DNA of 64,000 nucleotides from Acidimicrobiia bacterium (lineage in GTDB: Bacteria; Actinomycetota; Acidimicrobiia; Spongiisociales; Spongiisociaceae). The stretch's first letter is position 1. Each line of letters opens with the position of its first letter. Shown here in pieces: positions 7,516-16,022 of the stretch. The stretch spans positions 20,233 through 84,232 of the forward strand of contig VXMP01000068.1 in assembly GCA_009841075.1 (NCBI GenBank), given 5' to 3'. The notes beneath the pieces were generated by a model. The model ran no database searches and was not told the origin of the DNA. It worked only from the letters and a program-made list of their open reading frames with translations. The position numbers and the translations under genes are program-made.

Positions 7516-8422
7516 CGACCAACGTCCGCCAGACCAGGCGGTAATCGTCGACCGGGGCTACCGGCACTATGAAGGGGAGCGGACCGGACGCCGAGGGGCT
7601 ATGTCGGCCATCATCAAAGAAGGGTTCCGTAGAGTTCTTGGGTTCCGCCGTAAAGCCCGATTCAAGGTTTTCCCCTGGTTTCTGGTGGCCTTGGCTCTGG
7701 CCTCGGTGGTAATCCTGGTATCTATCGCCTGGGTGGGTTCCGGCTTGGATGGCAACGAAACGGTCGATGATTTGATTCCCCGCTATGCGGGCTATTTCGA
7801 TTTCATCTCGGTGGTAGCGCTCCTGTTCGCCGCCTATGCCGGGCCGCAGCTGCTGGTTCCCGATCGGGTGCACGGGGTGCTCAACGTCTATTTTTCCCGC
7901 CCTCTCACGGTCACGGACTATTTGGTGGCCAAGGTGGCCGCCTATGCGACGGTCATCTACAGTTTTTGGCTGGTGCCCCAGATTCTCCTCCACCTGGGTT
8001 TCGCCGCTCTTTCGCCCGACGGCTTCTTCGTGTATATGCGGGAAACCACCGACGTGTTGTGGAAGGTTCCGCTGGCCGCCACGGTCTACTTCGGGCTGCA
8101 AGCGGCGCTGATCTTCTTGGCTGCTTCTTTCATCGATCGGATCGGAGCGGCCAGCTCGGCCTTTCTGGCCGGACTCTTGGGGCTCAACCTGGTAGCGGTG
8201 TTCTTTAACGAGGCCACTACTGCTCCCGGTGCCCGTTGGGCCACTTTGGTGGCTCTGGAACAGCACCCCCGCTACATCCGGGACTGGATTTTTGGACGGA
8301 GCTCGGAGGTGGTGATCCCCGCCCAGGCCGGATTCGGCCCGGAGGCTTCTTTGGCGGTGATAATCGGAGTGGTAGCTGTGTCTGTCGGGCTGGTTTGGCG
8401 GCGCTATCGGCGGCTGGCATGA
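7508..8422 (+). CDS. ABC-2 type transporter permease, first module
   Basis: A 304-residue membrane subunit with GTG start. The N-terminus has VDRGYRHYEGERTGRRGA, a cytoplasmic signature common in ABC-2 permeases, then six or so membrane segments (WFLVALALASVVILVSIAWV, FISVVALLFAAYAGPQLLV, and a last LAVIIGVVAVSVGLVW). PDRVHGVLNVYFSRPLT lies between segments 2 and 3, the usual place for the coupling helix of this family. The gene overlaps the upstream ATPase by 8 bases and the downstream ATPase by 4 (ATGA), so all four are one transcription and translation unit. Confidence 0.82.
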   Translation: MADDQRPPDQAVIVDRGYRHYEGERTGRRGAMSAIIKEGFRRVLGFRRKARFKVFPWFLVALALASVVILVSIAWVGSGLDGNETVDDLIPRYAGYFDFISVVALLFAAYAGPQLLVPDRVHGVLNVYFSRPLTVTDYLVAKVAAYATVIYSFWLVPQILLHLGFAALSPDGFFVYMRETTDVLWKVPLAATVYFGLQAALIFLAASFIDRIGAASSAFLAGLLGLNLVAVFFNEATTAPGARWATLVALEQHPRYIRDWIFGRSSEVVIPAQAGFGPEASLAVIIGVVAVSVGLVWRRYRRLA

Positions 8423-9357
8423 CCGACGCACGGCACGTTTCCGACCCTACCGTGGTAGCCACAAACCTGTCCAAGTGGTTCGGCCCCAAAGTGGCGGTTT
8501 CCCAGGTGGACTGTTCCTTCGGCCCCGGCGTAACCGGCCTGCTGGGTCCCAACGGGGCCGGCAAGACGACCTTCTTACGCCTACTGGCGGGATTGGCTTC
8601 TCCTTCCACCGGAGAGGTGTCCGTGTTGGGTCGGGCTCCTCGCCGTGACCCTTCGATCTATCGGCTCTTGGGGTTTGTACCCGAGGACGAAACGGTTTAT
8701 GAGCACATGACCGCCCGCCGGTTTGTGGAGTGGAGCGCCGCGCTGACCAAGGTGGCCGATCCTGTCCAAGCCGCCCGCCGAGCCCTTCAGTCGGTAGAGC
8801 TGACCGAAAACGCCGACCGGCTTTTATCCACCTATTCGAAAGGGATGCGGCAAAGGGCCAAGGTGGCCGGTGCACTGGTGCATGATCCTCAGGTGCTTCT
8901 GCTGGACGAGCCTTTAAACGGTACCGACCCCATCCAGAGGGCCCGTCTAATAGAGATCGTCCGCCGACTCGGCGAAGCAGGCCACACCATTATCGTTTCG
9001 TCGCATGTGCTGCGCGAGGTGGACCGTATGGCGGGCCGGGTGGTGGCGATGGTCGACGGTCGGATTGCGGCAGCCGGTACGGTATCCACCCTGCGGGACG
9101 CCATGTCGGATCAGCCCAGGTTGATCAGAATCGACACCGACCTTCCCCGTTCGTTGGCCCGCCGCCTGCTCGCCAAAGAGTGGATCGAGGCGGTGCGAAT
9201 CGATCAGGCCGGAGTAGATATCCGCACCTCCGATGCCCGTGCCCTGGGAGGTGACATCGCCCGGGCAGCCCAGGAAGTCGGGGCGATAGTGACCTCGGTT
9301 TCTCCGGAAGACGAGTCGCTGGAGAGCGTCTTTTCCTATCTGGTCGAGACCCGATGA
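8419..9357 (+). CDS. ABC transporter ATP-binding protein, second module
   Basis: A second ATPase with Walker A GPNGAGKTT, signature YSKGMRQRAKVAGALVHDP, Walker B VLLLDEPLNGTDP and switch region VSSHVLREVDRM. The start ATG overlaps the permease stop as ATGA; a longer open frame upstream runs inside the permease gene and is discarded. The signature has YSKGM where the first ATPase has YSTGM, so the two cassettes are paralogues rather than a recent duplication. A C-terminal extension of about 80 residues again follows the core. Together with the next gene it forms a second exporter half-pair, and the two pairs may assemble as a mixed complex. Confidence 0.88.
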   Translation: MTDARHVSDPTVVATNLSKWFGPKVAVSQVDCSFGPGVTGLLGPNGAGKTTFLRLLAGLASPSTGEVSVLGRAPRRDPSIYRLLGFVPEDETVYEHMTARRFVEWSAALTKVADPVQAARRALQSVELTENADRLLSTYSKGMRQRAKVAGALVHDPQVLLLDEPLNGTDPIQRARLIEIVRRLGEAGHTIIVSSHVLREVDRMAGRVVAMVDGRIAAAGTVSTLRDAMSDQPRLIRIDTDLPRSLARRLLAKEWIEAVRIDQAGVDIRTSDARALGGDIARAAQEVGAIVTSVSPEDESLESVFSYLVETR

Positions 9358-10115
9358 CCGTTTTATTCGTCATCTTCCGGGGCTTCATAACCCGCTTGTT
9401 GAACCGGCGACGGTTTTTTTGGCTGGCTCTGATCGGGGCGGCTCCGGCACCTATCTTGTTCCTCATCGCCCAGTCCGAATCCTCCGACTCGGTTGTCTCC
9501 TTATACAACGACCTAACAGTAACTCTGGGGATGTCGACCCTCTATCCGGTGGTGGCACTGATCATCTCCACCGCCGCCCTGGGCCAGGAATGGAAGAGCG
9601 GAACCCTACCGTTCCTGCTGGTTAAGCCGGTTTCCAGGTGGGGGATTGCGGCTGGTGCGCTGGCTGCGGCCGCCGTGGCCTCCTTTGTGGTGATCGAGGC
9701 CGGGGTGCTGCTCACCTGGCTGGTAGCCGGCCTGGTGGGAGGGGATTGGTCGGTCGGGTTGGCCACCACCGTGGCCGTGGCCATCCAAAGCGTGGCTTCG
9801 GCGGCCATCTTTGTCCCGCTCGGATTAATCCTCGGACGGGCCACCCTGGTCGGTCTGGGCTATCTGCTGATTTGGGAGGGGATCCTCAGCAGCATCATCG
9901 CAGGTATTCAGGCTTCCTCCGTATACCGGATCGTGGTTTCGGCCTGGGCGGATCTGGCTTCCCTTGACCTCGACAACCTGACTCTCGTCCTTGACATCAT
10001 CGGACGGGTGGAGGTGGGGATCGGCGGCGCGGTGGCCAAGGTGTCGATAATGGCCTTGGTGTCGGTGATGCTTACCGGATTGGTTTTACGCCACCGGGAC
10101 CTGATCGGGGAATGA
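9354..10115 (+). CDS. ABC-2 type transporter permease, second module
   Basis: A 253-residue permease with about six membrane spans (LALIGAAPAPILFLIAQ, LYPVVALIISTAALGQEWKSG, AAAAVASFVVIEAGVLLTWLVAGLV, LGLILGRATLVGLGYLLIWEGIL). The GQEWKSGTLPFLLVKPVSR stretch between spans is the hallmark ABC-2 cytoplasmic motif, equivalent to E...GTL...PVSR. ATG overlaps the ATPase stop (ATGA). It is the last gene of the exporter operon and ends 46 bases from the convergent sodN. Confidence 0.8.
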   Translation: MTVLFVIFRGFITRLLNRRRFFWLALIGAAPAPILFLIAQSESSDSVVSLYNDLTVTLGMSTLYPVVALIISTAALGQEWKSGTLPFLLVKPVSRWGIAAGALAAAAVASFVVIEAGVLLTWLVAGLVGGDWSVGLATTVAVAIQSVASAAIFVPLGLILGRATLVGLGYLLIWEGILSSIIAGIQASSVYRIVVSAWADLASLDLDNLTLVLDIIGRVEVGIGGAVAKVSIMALVSVMLTGLVLRHRDLIGE

Positions 10116-10161
10116 GGCCGGGCGAAACTGAGTGCGCTCCTTCAAGGGATCAGGAGAGCGT

Positions 10162-10578
10162 TCAGGAAGGCGGATAGAGCCCCACGTTGGCGGACTCGTC
10201 TGTCTGCCAGAAAACCCCGGCGATCCCATCTATCTGCGCAATCAAATCTTCCGCCACCGCCGGATCGGTCGACTTCTTGGCGTCTCCGGCTGCTTTTATG
10301 GCGTTCCAAAACATCTGGTGGAGCTCCGGAAAGCGCTCTAGATGGTGGGGTTTGAAAAAGTCTGTCCAGAGCACCGACAGATGGTGTTTTACCAACTCGG
10401 CCTGGGCTTCTTTAACCGAAATGCAGCGGGAACGAAACACTTCGTCGTCGCTGTCGTGATATTTTTTGGCGGCTTGCAGGACCGATTCGGCTTCAATCCG
10501 AGCCTGGGCCGGATCGTATACTCCGCAGAACAGGTCGCAGTGGGCGACCGCCCGCCTAGGTGACTCGAAAAACCCCAT
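10162..10578 (-). CDS. sodN: Nickel superoxide dismutase, with variant nickel hook
   Basis: Dismutates superoxide to oxygen and hydrogen peroxide using one nickel ion per subunit. The 138-residue precursor has a 12-residue propeptide (MGFFESPRRAVA), then HCDLFCGVYDPAQARIEAES, the nickel-hook sequence of NiSOD, and the four-helix body with AELVKHHLSVLWTDFFKPHH. The metal ligands (His1, Cys2 and Cys6 of the mature chain) and Tyr9 are intact, but position 5, normally Pro, is Phe (codon TTC). AAGGAG precedes the ATG by 6 bases. The processing protease gene sodX is divergent, 178 bases away. Without removal of the propeptide the hook cannot bind nickel. Confidence 0.92.
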   Translation of the reverse strand: MGFFESPRRAVAHCDLFCGVYDPAQARIEAESVLQAAKKYHDSDDEVFRSRCISVKEAQAELVKHHLSVLWTDFFKPHHLERFPELHQMFWNAIKAAGDAKKSTDPAVAEDLIAQIDGIAGVFWQTDESANVGLYPPS

Positions 10579-10756
10579 GAAGTACTCCTTGATTTCAAAT
10601 GTTTCCGATTAGGGCTTCACAATACACCGATCAAAGAGTTTTTCGGAAAGCCGGTGTCCGTGGCTCCCGCCCTCTTTATCTTCCCTCCTACCCTTCGGAC
10701 TCGAAGAACCTATATCCGATCCCCCAAACCCATCTGCATGGCAACCTTCCTGGATC

Positions 10757-11200
10757 ATGGCGAGATACACCCGGTTCTTTGTAGAGGATCATTCCATGTC
10801 GCCTCACATCCTGCCTGGTGACCGCCTGGTGACCGATCAGCAGTGGAGACGAAGGGGGCTAAAGTCGGGCGATGTAGCCATATACCGTTCCGAAGATGTG
10901 TATCTGGCGAAGCGGGTGGTTGGACTACCAGGAGATAACATCGCCGTTGTGGGTGGAGTGCTGGTGGTAAACGGCCTTCCTTTCCCCGACCCCTGGTGGG
11001 CCGCCGCCACCCGCCCCGAAGGCGAATGGTCTGTACCGCCGGATTGCTGGTTTTTTCTGGGAGACAACCGGGCTAATTCCGGCCTTGACAGCCGGGTGCT
11101 GGGGCCGATAGAAGGCAGGAAAATCCACTCCCGTGTGGTATTGCGCTACCGCCCTTGGCGGCGGGCAGCCCGGTTTAAATCCACCGAGATTAGAGGGTGA
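10757..11200 (+). CDS. sodX: Nickel-type SOD maturation protease (signal peptidase I fold)
   Basis: An S26-family serine protease expected to remove the NiSOD propeptide and expose His1. The catalytic serine lies in EDHSMSPHILPGDR (Ser13) and the general-base lysine in AKRVVGLPGD (Lys52); the third box LGDNRANSGLDSR is intact. At 147 residues it is short and has no membrane segment, unlike secretory signal peptidases but like SodX proteins. Its position beside sodN makes the role clear. The start is ATG 10757 with only a weak ribosome site. The gene carries on in the direction of the DUF3048 lipoprotein, 46 bases downstream. Confidence 0.85.
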   Translation: MARYTRFFVEDHSMSPHILPGDRLVTDQQWRRRGLKSGDVAIYRSEDVYLAKRVVGLPGDNIAVVGGVLVVNGLPFPDPWWAAATRPEGEWSVPPDCWFFLGDNRANSGLDSRVLGPIEGRKIHSRVVLRYRPWRRAARFKSTEIRG

Positions 11201-11246
11201 TATCTGTGAGGGTCGGCGGGTTCTCCGGGGCCTATAGTGATTCTTA

Positions 11247-12497
11247 ATGAAGCGTCCGATATTCCTTCGAGTTGGTGCGGTCGTAGTGGCCGGCCTTATG
11301 CTGCTGGGGGCCTGCCAAGGAGAAGACGAAGCGGTTGATCCAAGCGATTCCACTTCGGATCTAACCGCCCCGGCCGGCACCGTTGTTACCAGCACCGGCG
11401 ATCCAACCGCAGAGGAACCCCCGAACACCGAGGAACCCACCGATAACGGCATCTCCGCTTCCGAGGTGTCGAGCACCACCGAAGCCCCCCTTGAAACCAC
11501 TACAACCACTACCACTACGGGTGTGATAGCCGGATCATCTTCGACAATTTCCGCATCGGAGGACAACTTTCCTCCTTCCACCACAACCACCACCCTATAC
11601 ATTCCGGTATCACCCGTCAGCGGCCTGCCGGTTGACGACCTCTCGCTACTGGATCGTAGGTTGGTCGCCGTCAAGATAGACAACCATAGGATGGCCCGCC
11701 CCCAGTCGGGAATAGAGGAAGCAGACGGGATGATCGAATTGGTGGTCGAAGGCGGAGTGACCAGGTTTATAGCGCTCTTTCATCACAGTGACTCTTCCTG
11801 GTTGGGGCCGATGAGGTCGATTCGTCCTACCGATTGGACCCTGGCCAAAGCCCTAAACGGGGTACTGGTGATCAGCGGGGGACAGCCCTGGATATTGAAT
11901 CAGGTGGTGTCCAACGATGTGCCGATGATCGGCGATCTAGGCCCCCCTTTGACCACCCGCCTGAGGGAGCGGGCGGCCCCGCACAATCTCTATGTCAACA
12001 CCTTTGAGGCCCGCCTGATAGCTGAAGAACGCAACCTGGATCCCCGCCCTCCTCCGGCCCTGTTCAACCGAGGACCGACCAGCGCTTCTCCGCTGTCTCC
12101 TGCTACCTACATCTTTTTCGACTGGACGGACTCCATCGATGTGGTGTGGCATTGGGACGGTTCCCAATATCTTCGCTCGACGAACGGCCAATCCCATCAA
12201 TGGTTGACTCAGGAAGGAGATAGCGGCCCGATCACGGCTGACGTGCTGGTGGTGCTGAGTGCCGAGCGCTACACAGCCTGCCCTACCGGGTCGGGTTCCT
12301 GCGTCCCGGCCTGGCGAACCGTAGGCGAAAATCGGGCGGTGGTGTTTGCCGAAGGCCGCGCCGAGGAAGGGCGATGGACCCGGGCCGATACCAGCGACTG
12401 GTTCACCCTGACCGGACTGACCGGCGAACCGATTATCGTTCCGCCGGGCCGAACCTGGATCATGATCTACCCGGAGACCGCCGAGCTGGTCTGGTAG
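11247..12497 (+). CDS. DUF3048 (YerB-type) lipoprotein
   Basis: A 416-residue exported protein. The N-terminus is a lipoprotein signal (MKRPIFLRV, hydrophobic core, lipobox LLGAC, lipidated Cys near residue 25). A Thr/Ser/Glu-rich linker of about 90 residues with runs of Thr follows (ETTTTTTTTG). The folded part begins with SPVSGLPVDDLSLLDRRLVA and carries the DUF3048 pattern: VKIDNHRMARPQSGIEEADG, TRFIALFHHSD, GPMRSIRPTDW. YerB-like proteins are cell-surface lipoproteins of unclear function. It is followed after 6 bases by an amidase gene, so a shared transcript is likely. Confidence 0.85.
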   Translation: MKRPIFLRVGAVVVAGLMLLGACQGEDEAVDPSDSTSDLTAPAGTVVTSTGDPTAEEPPNTEEPTDNGISASEVSSTTEAPLETTTTTTTTGVIAGSSSTISASEDNFPPSTTTTTLYIPVSPVSGLPVDDLSLLDRRLVAVKIDNHRMARPQSGIEEADGMIELVVEGGVTRFIALFHHSDSSWLGPMRSIRPTDWTLAKALNGVLVISGGQPWILNQVVSNDVPMIGDLGPPLTTRLRERAAPHNLYVNTFEARLIAEERNLDPRPPPALFNRGPTSASPLSPATYIFFDWTDSIDVVWHWDGSQYLRSTNGQSHQWLTQEGDSGPITADVLVVLSAERYTACPTGSGSCVPAWRTVGENRAVVFAEGRAEEGRWTRADTSDWFTLTGLTGEPIIVPPGRTWIMIYPETAELVW

Positions 12498-12503
12498 CTG
12501 TTC

Positions 12504-13907
12504 GTGTCCGGTACCGATTCCATAGACACCATCGTCGACGAGGTTCGAAAAGGGGTACGCACCGCCCATCAGGTACTGGACCACTACCTGGAGAGAGCGG
12601 AACGACTGAATCCGGCCCTAAACGCCTTCTACGAAATCCACCAGGAGGAAGCCCGTGAACAAGCCGACTCGATCGACTCTCGACTCCGGGCCGGGGCCGC
12701 GCCAGGGCGATTGTGCGGGGTGCCGATCGCCCTCAAGGATCTGATCGACCAGGCCGGACAGGTAACCACGGCGGGTTCGGCCTTCTACCGGCATAGGGCG
12801 AAGGAGTCGGCCACTGTGGTGCGGAGGTTGGAGGCCGAGGGGGCTGTGATTATGGGAAGGACCGTGCTTCATGAGTTCGCCTTCGGGTTTTCGTCCGAGA
12901 ATCCTTGGTTCGGGCCGGTTCGTAACCCCTGGAATCTCCGACTATCTCCGGGCGGGTCGTCTGGCGGGTCGGCGGTGGCGGTGGCCGCCGGAATGGCTCC
13001 GGCCGGGATCGGGACCGACACGGGAGGTTCGGTGCGGGTACCGGCAGCCCTGTGCGGCCTGGTGGGGTTGAAGGTAACCCACGGGGCTATTCCCCTCACC
13101 GGTGTGTTCCCCCTGGCGGGATCGCTTGATACGGTCGGGCCGATGGCTAAAACAGTTCGGGATGCCCGGGTACTGTTCCGGGTGATGAGCGGGTACGATC
13201 CGAGAGATCCTTGGTCCACCCCCTCCCCCGCAGGCGCGGATCGGATTGACCGCCTCCAAGGGTTGCGGATCGGCGTGCCGAGCGATTGGCTATCCGCCGT
13301 CCCCACCTCGGCGATGGTTCGAGATTCCTTCGGTTTGTTCTGCGAAGACCTGTCCGACCTCGGTGCCGAAGTCGAGGTGATCGAGGAGTCGGGATTGAAG
13401 CCCGGCCCGCTGCTGCAGATGGTGCCCGCCGCCGAAGCCGCCGCCGTCCATCGAAGATGGTTTGCAGATCCGGACAAACCCTATGGGCCCGACCTGGAGA
13501 TCCGTCTGGGGGCGGCGATGGAGGTCCCGGTTGACCGGTACACCGAGGCGATGCGATGGCGGGCCGGGGTAAAAAATGCCGCTGCGAAAATCTTTGACGA
13601 CTTTGACTTGCTGGTCACCCCCGCCGTCGGTCACGCCGCCAAGACCATCGGCGAGGACACGATTGAGATCAACGGACAGCCGCTGTTCTATCGGGAGGTA
13701 CTGAACGGCTACAGCGCCCTGGTCAACATGATCGGATGCCCGGCCCTGGCGTTGCCGACCAACCGGCCGGGTTCGCCGCCGCCCGCTATCCAGCTGCTAG
13801 CCCCCTGGTGGGGAGAAGAAGCCCTCTTGGACGTAGGGACGCTGTTCGAACAAACCGGGCTGATCGGATTCACCCCACCACCTCCCTTACCTGAATTGCC
13901 TGCCTAA
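12504..13907 (+). CDS. Amidase (amidase-signature family)
   Basis: A 467-residue hydrolase of the Ser-cisSer-Lys type. The catalytic lysine is in VPIALKDLID (Lys78), the cis-serine in SPGGSSGGSAVAVAAG (around 152-153) and the nucleophile in GTDTGGSVRVPAA (Ser176). The overall layout matches GatA-like and general amidases, but no gatB or gatC is nearby, so a catabolic or detoxifying amidase is more likely than tRNA amidation; the substrate cannot be read from sequence. The start is GTG 12504, 6 bases after the lipoprotein stop. Between this gene and korA (13908-14117) there is only a 9-bp near-palindrome around 14018-14036. Confidence 0.85.
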   Translation: MSGTDSIDTIVDEVRKGVRTAHQVLDHYLERAERLNPALNAFYEIHQEEAREQADSIDSRLRAGAAPGRLCGVPIALKDLIDQAGQVTTAGSAFYRHRAKESATVVRRLEAEGAVIMGRTVLHEFAFGFSSENPWFGPVRNPWNLRLSPGGSSGGSAVAVAAGMAPAGIGTDTGGSVRVPAALCGLVGLKVTHGAIPLTGVFPLAGSLDTVGPMAKTVRDARVLFRVMSGYDPRDPWSTPSPAGADRIDRLQGLRIGVPSDWLSAVPTSAMVRDSFGLFCEDLSDLGAEVEVIEESGLKPGPLLQMVPAAEAAAVHRRWFADPDKPYGPDLEIRLGAAMEVPVDRYTEAMRWRAGVKNAAAKIFDDFDLLVTPAVGHAAKTIGEDTIEINGQPLFYREVLNGYSALVNMIGCPALALPTNRPGSPPPAIQLLAPWWGEEALLDVGTLFEQTGLIGFTPPPPLPELPA

Positions 13908-14117
13908 CCTCCTCGGGCGGTACCCCTTCGGATAGCCCGATTCCGAATCCCTGGCCACTACAATTCCCCTCAAGCACCCTCTTCTAGTCTTTGGCTTGGG
14001 GGTAGACTTCAGGACACCTTTCCCAGGCTGGGAAGGGATTTATCAGGATGCCTGCTTGGTCAGGTAGCTCAGGCTTTTTCCAGCCCAACCCGTAATGCAT
14101 ATAGAGGAGCAAGGACG

Positions 14118-16022
14118 GTGGAAAACGACCACAACCCGAACGATCACCCGCCCGAGGGGTCTCAGATGACGGTTCCCAACGGCGGGGTGACAGTAGACCG
14201 AACCGACCGGATGGTGATTCGCTTTGCCGGCGATTCGGGTGACGGAATGCAGTTGACGGGTAATCGCTTTACCGATGCGGCCGCTATTTTCGGTAACGAT
14301 CTGGCCACCCTCCCCACCTTCCCGGCCGAGATTCGGGCACCCGCCGGTACCCTGCCGGGGGTTTCCTCCTTCCAAATCCAGATCGCCGACTGGGATATTC
14401 TTACCCCCGGCGACCGTCCCGATGTCCTGGTCGCTATGAACCCGGCCGCCCTGAAGGTGCATCTAAAAGACCTGATCGACAACGGCATTCTGATCATCAA
14501 CCAGGAGGCCTTCGACGAACGCAACCTCTACAAGGCGGGCTTCGACTCCAACCCTCTGAAGGACGGCACCCTGGCCGGTTACGACCTGCACAGCGTGCCC
14601 ATGCAAACCCTCACCAAGGAGGCGGTTAAAGGCACCGGCGTCAGCGGAAGAGCGGTGCTGCGGTCCAAGAACTTTCTGGCCTTGGGCCTTATCCTGTGGA
14701 TGTTTGGACGGGATACCAAGGTGACCGAAGCCTGGGTCGCCCAGAAGTTCCGAAGGGTGGAGGCGGTGAAGAACGCCAACCTGGCCGCCCTCAAAGCAGG
14801 ATACAACTACGGGATAACCACCGAAAGCTTCGCCCGCCAGATCGAGGTTCGGCCAGCCGAGCTCCCGCCCGGTACCTACACCAACGTCAACGGCAACGCC
14901 GCCCTCTCCTGGGGGCTGATCGCCGGGGCCCGGTTGGCCGACCTGCCCCTCTTCTACGCCTCCTATCCGATAACCCCTGCCTCCGAAATCCTGCACGAGC
15001 TGGTTCGTCATCGCAATTTCGGGGTCAAAACCTTCCAGGCGGAAGACGAGATCGCTGCCGCCGGTGCCGCCCTTGGGGCCGCCTTCACCGGATCCCTGGC
15101 GGTAACCGGAACCAGCGGTCCTGGCCTGTCGCTGAAAGGCGAGACCATCAGCCTGGCGTTGATGACCGAGCTTCCGATGGTGATCGTGGATGTCCAAAGA
15201 GGCGGCCCTTCCACCGGCCTCCCCACCAAACCGGAACAGTCCGACCTCTTCCTGGCGGTATGGGGACGACACGGCGAATCTCCGCTGCCGGTTCTGTCGG
15301 CCTCCGCACCCTCCGACGCCTTCGAGGTTGCCATAGAAGCCTGCCGGATCGCCCTTAAATACATGACCCCGGTGATCCTGCTGTCCGACGGCTACATTGC
15401 CACCAGCTCGGAACCCTGGCGGCTCCCCGACATCGAAGCCCTCCCCCAGCTGGAGGTGCCTTTCGCCACCGCCCCCAATGCAGGCGACAAATTCCTACCG
15501 TATTTGCGGGATTTGGACACCATGGCCCGCCCCTGGGCACTACCGGGAGTGCCCGGACTGGAGCATCGGGTGGGCGGACTGGAGAAGGAGGAAGTAACCG
15601 GTAACGTCTCCTACGACCCGGCCAACCATCAGCTGATGACCGACATCCGGGCGTGGAAGATAGCCAATATCGCCAACGACATACCCGATATCGAAGTTGA
15701 CGACCCGGATGGTGCCGATCTGCTGGTACTAAGTTGGGGATCGACCTTTTCGGCGGTCAAGGCCGGGGTGGGTAACGCCCGTTCCTTGGGAGCTTCCGTA
15801 GCCTATGCCAGGATTCGCTACCTAAGCCCCTTCCCGCCCAACATGCCCACCGTACTGGGCAATTACAAAAAGATCATGGTCCCGGAAATGAACATGGGCC
15901 AGCTGTCAAGAATCATCAAGGCCGAGTTTGTGACGCCGGTTATATCGGTGAACAAGGTGGAGGGCAAGCCGTTCACCTCCGACGAAATCTGTGACGAAAT
16001 AATGAAAGCGGCGGGACAATGA
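14118..16022 (+). CDS. korA: 2-oxoacid:ferredoxin oxidoreductase, alpha subunit (fused gamma-alpha)
   Basis: With the next gene it oxidatively decarboxylates a 2-oxoacid, most likely 2-oxoglutarate, to the acyl-CoA and reduces ferredoxin. The 634-residue chain begins with the gamma domain (MVIRFAGDSGDGMQLTGNRF, then PTFPAEIRAPAGTLPG) and continues into the pyrimidine-binding alpha domain (NGNAALSWGLIAGARLADLP, YASYPITPASEILHEL) and a transketolase C-terminal-like end. This gamma-alpha fusion is the KorA arrangement. The start is GTG 14118 with AGGAGCAAGGAC before it; ATG 14166 is an alternative. The stop overlaps korB as ATGA, so the subunits are co-translated. Confidence 0.92.
   Translation: MENDHNPNDHPPEGSQMTVPNGGVTVDRTDRMVIRFAGDSGDGMQLTGNRFTDAAAIFGNDLATLPTFPAEIRAPAGTLPGVSSFQIQIADWDILTPGDRPDVLVAMNPAALKVHLKDLIDNGILIINQEAFDERNLYKAGFDSNPLKDGTLAGYDLHSVPMQTLTKEAVKGTGVSGRAVLRSKNFLALGLILWMFGRDTKVTEAWVAQKFRRVEAVKNANLAALKAGYNYGITTESFARQIEVRPAELPPGTYTNVNGNAALSWGLIAGARLADLPLFYASYPITPASEILHELVRHRNFGVKTFQAEDEIAAAGAALGAAFTGSLAVTGTSGPGLSLKGETISLALMTELPMVIVDVQRGGPSTGLPTKPEQSDLFLAVWGRHGESPLPVLSASAPSDAFEVAIEACRIALKYMTPVILLSDGYIATSSEPWRLPDIEALPQLEVPFATAPNAGDKFLPYLRDLDTMARPWALPGVPGLEHRVGGLEKEEVTGNVSYDPANHQLMTDIRAWKIANIANDIPDIEVDDPDGADLLVLSWGSTFSAVKAGVGNARSLGASVAYARIRYLSPFPPNMPTVLGNYKKIMVPEMNMGQLSRIIKAEFVTPVISVNKVEGKPFTSDEICDEIMKAAGQ

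Noticed and set aside
7376..8431. 351-codon open frame antisense to the first ABC permease
   Set aside because: Its codon pattern is the mirror of the GC-rich sense gene; the sense frame has membrane segments, coupled start and stop, and family signatures.
14017..14036. Near-palindrome CCTTTCCCAGGCTGGGAAGG before korA as a terminator or operator
   Set aside because: The loop would be a single base and no T run follows, so it cannot act as an intrinsic terminator; as an operator it has no supporting second copy.
14463..15272. 269-codon open frame antisense to korA
   Set aside because: It lies wholly inside a well-identified gene on the other strand and its product is a Gly/Gln-rich shadow without motifs.
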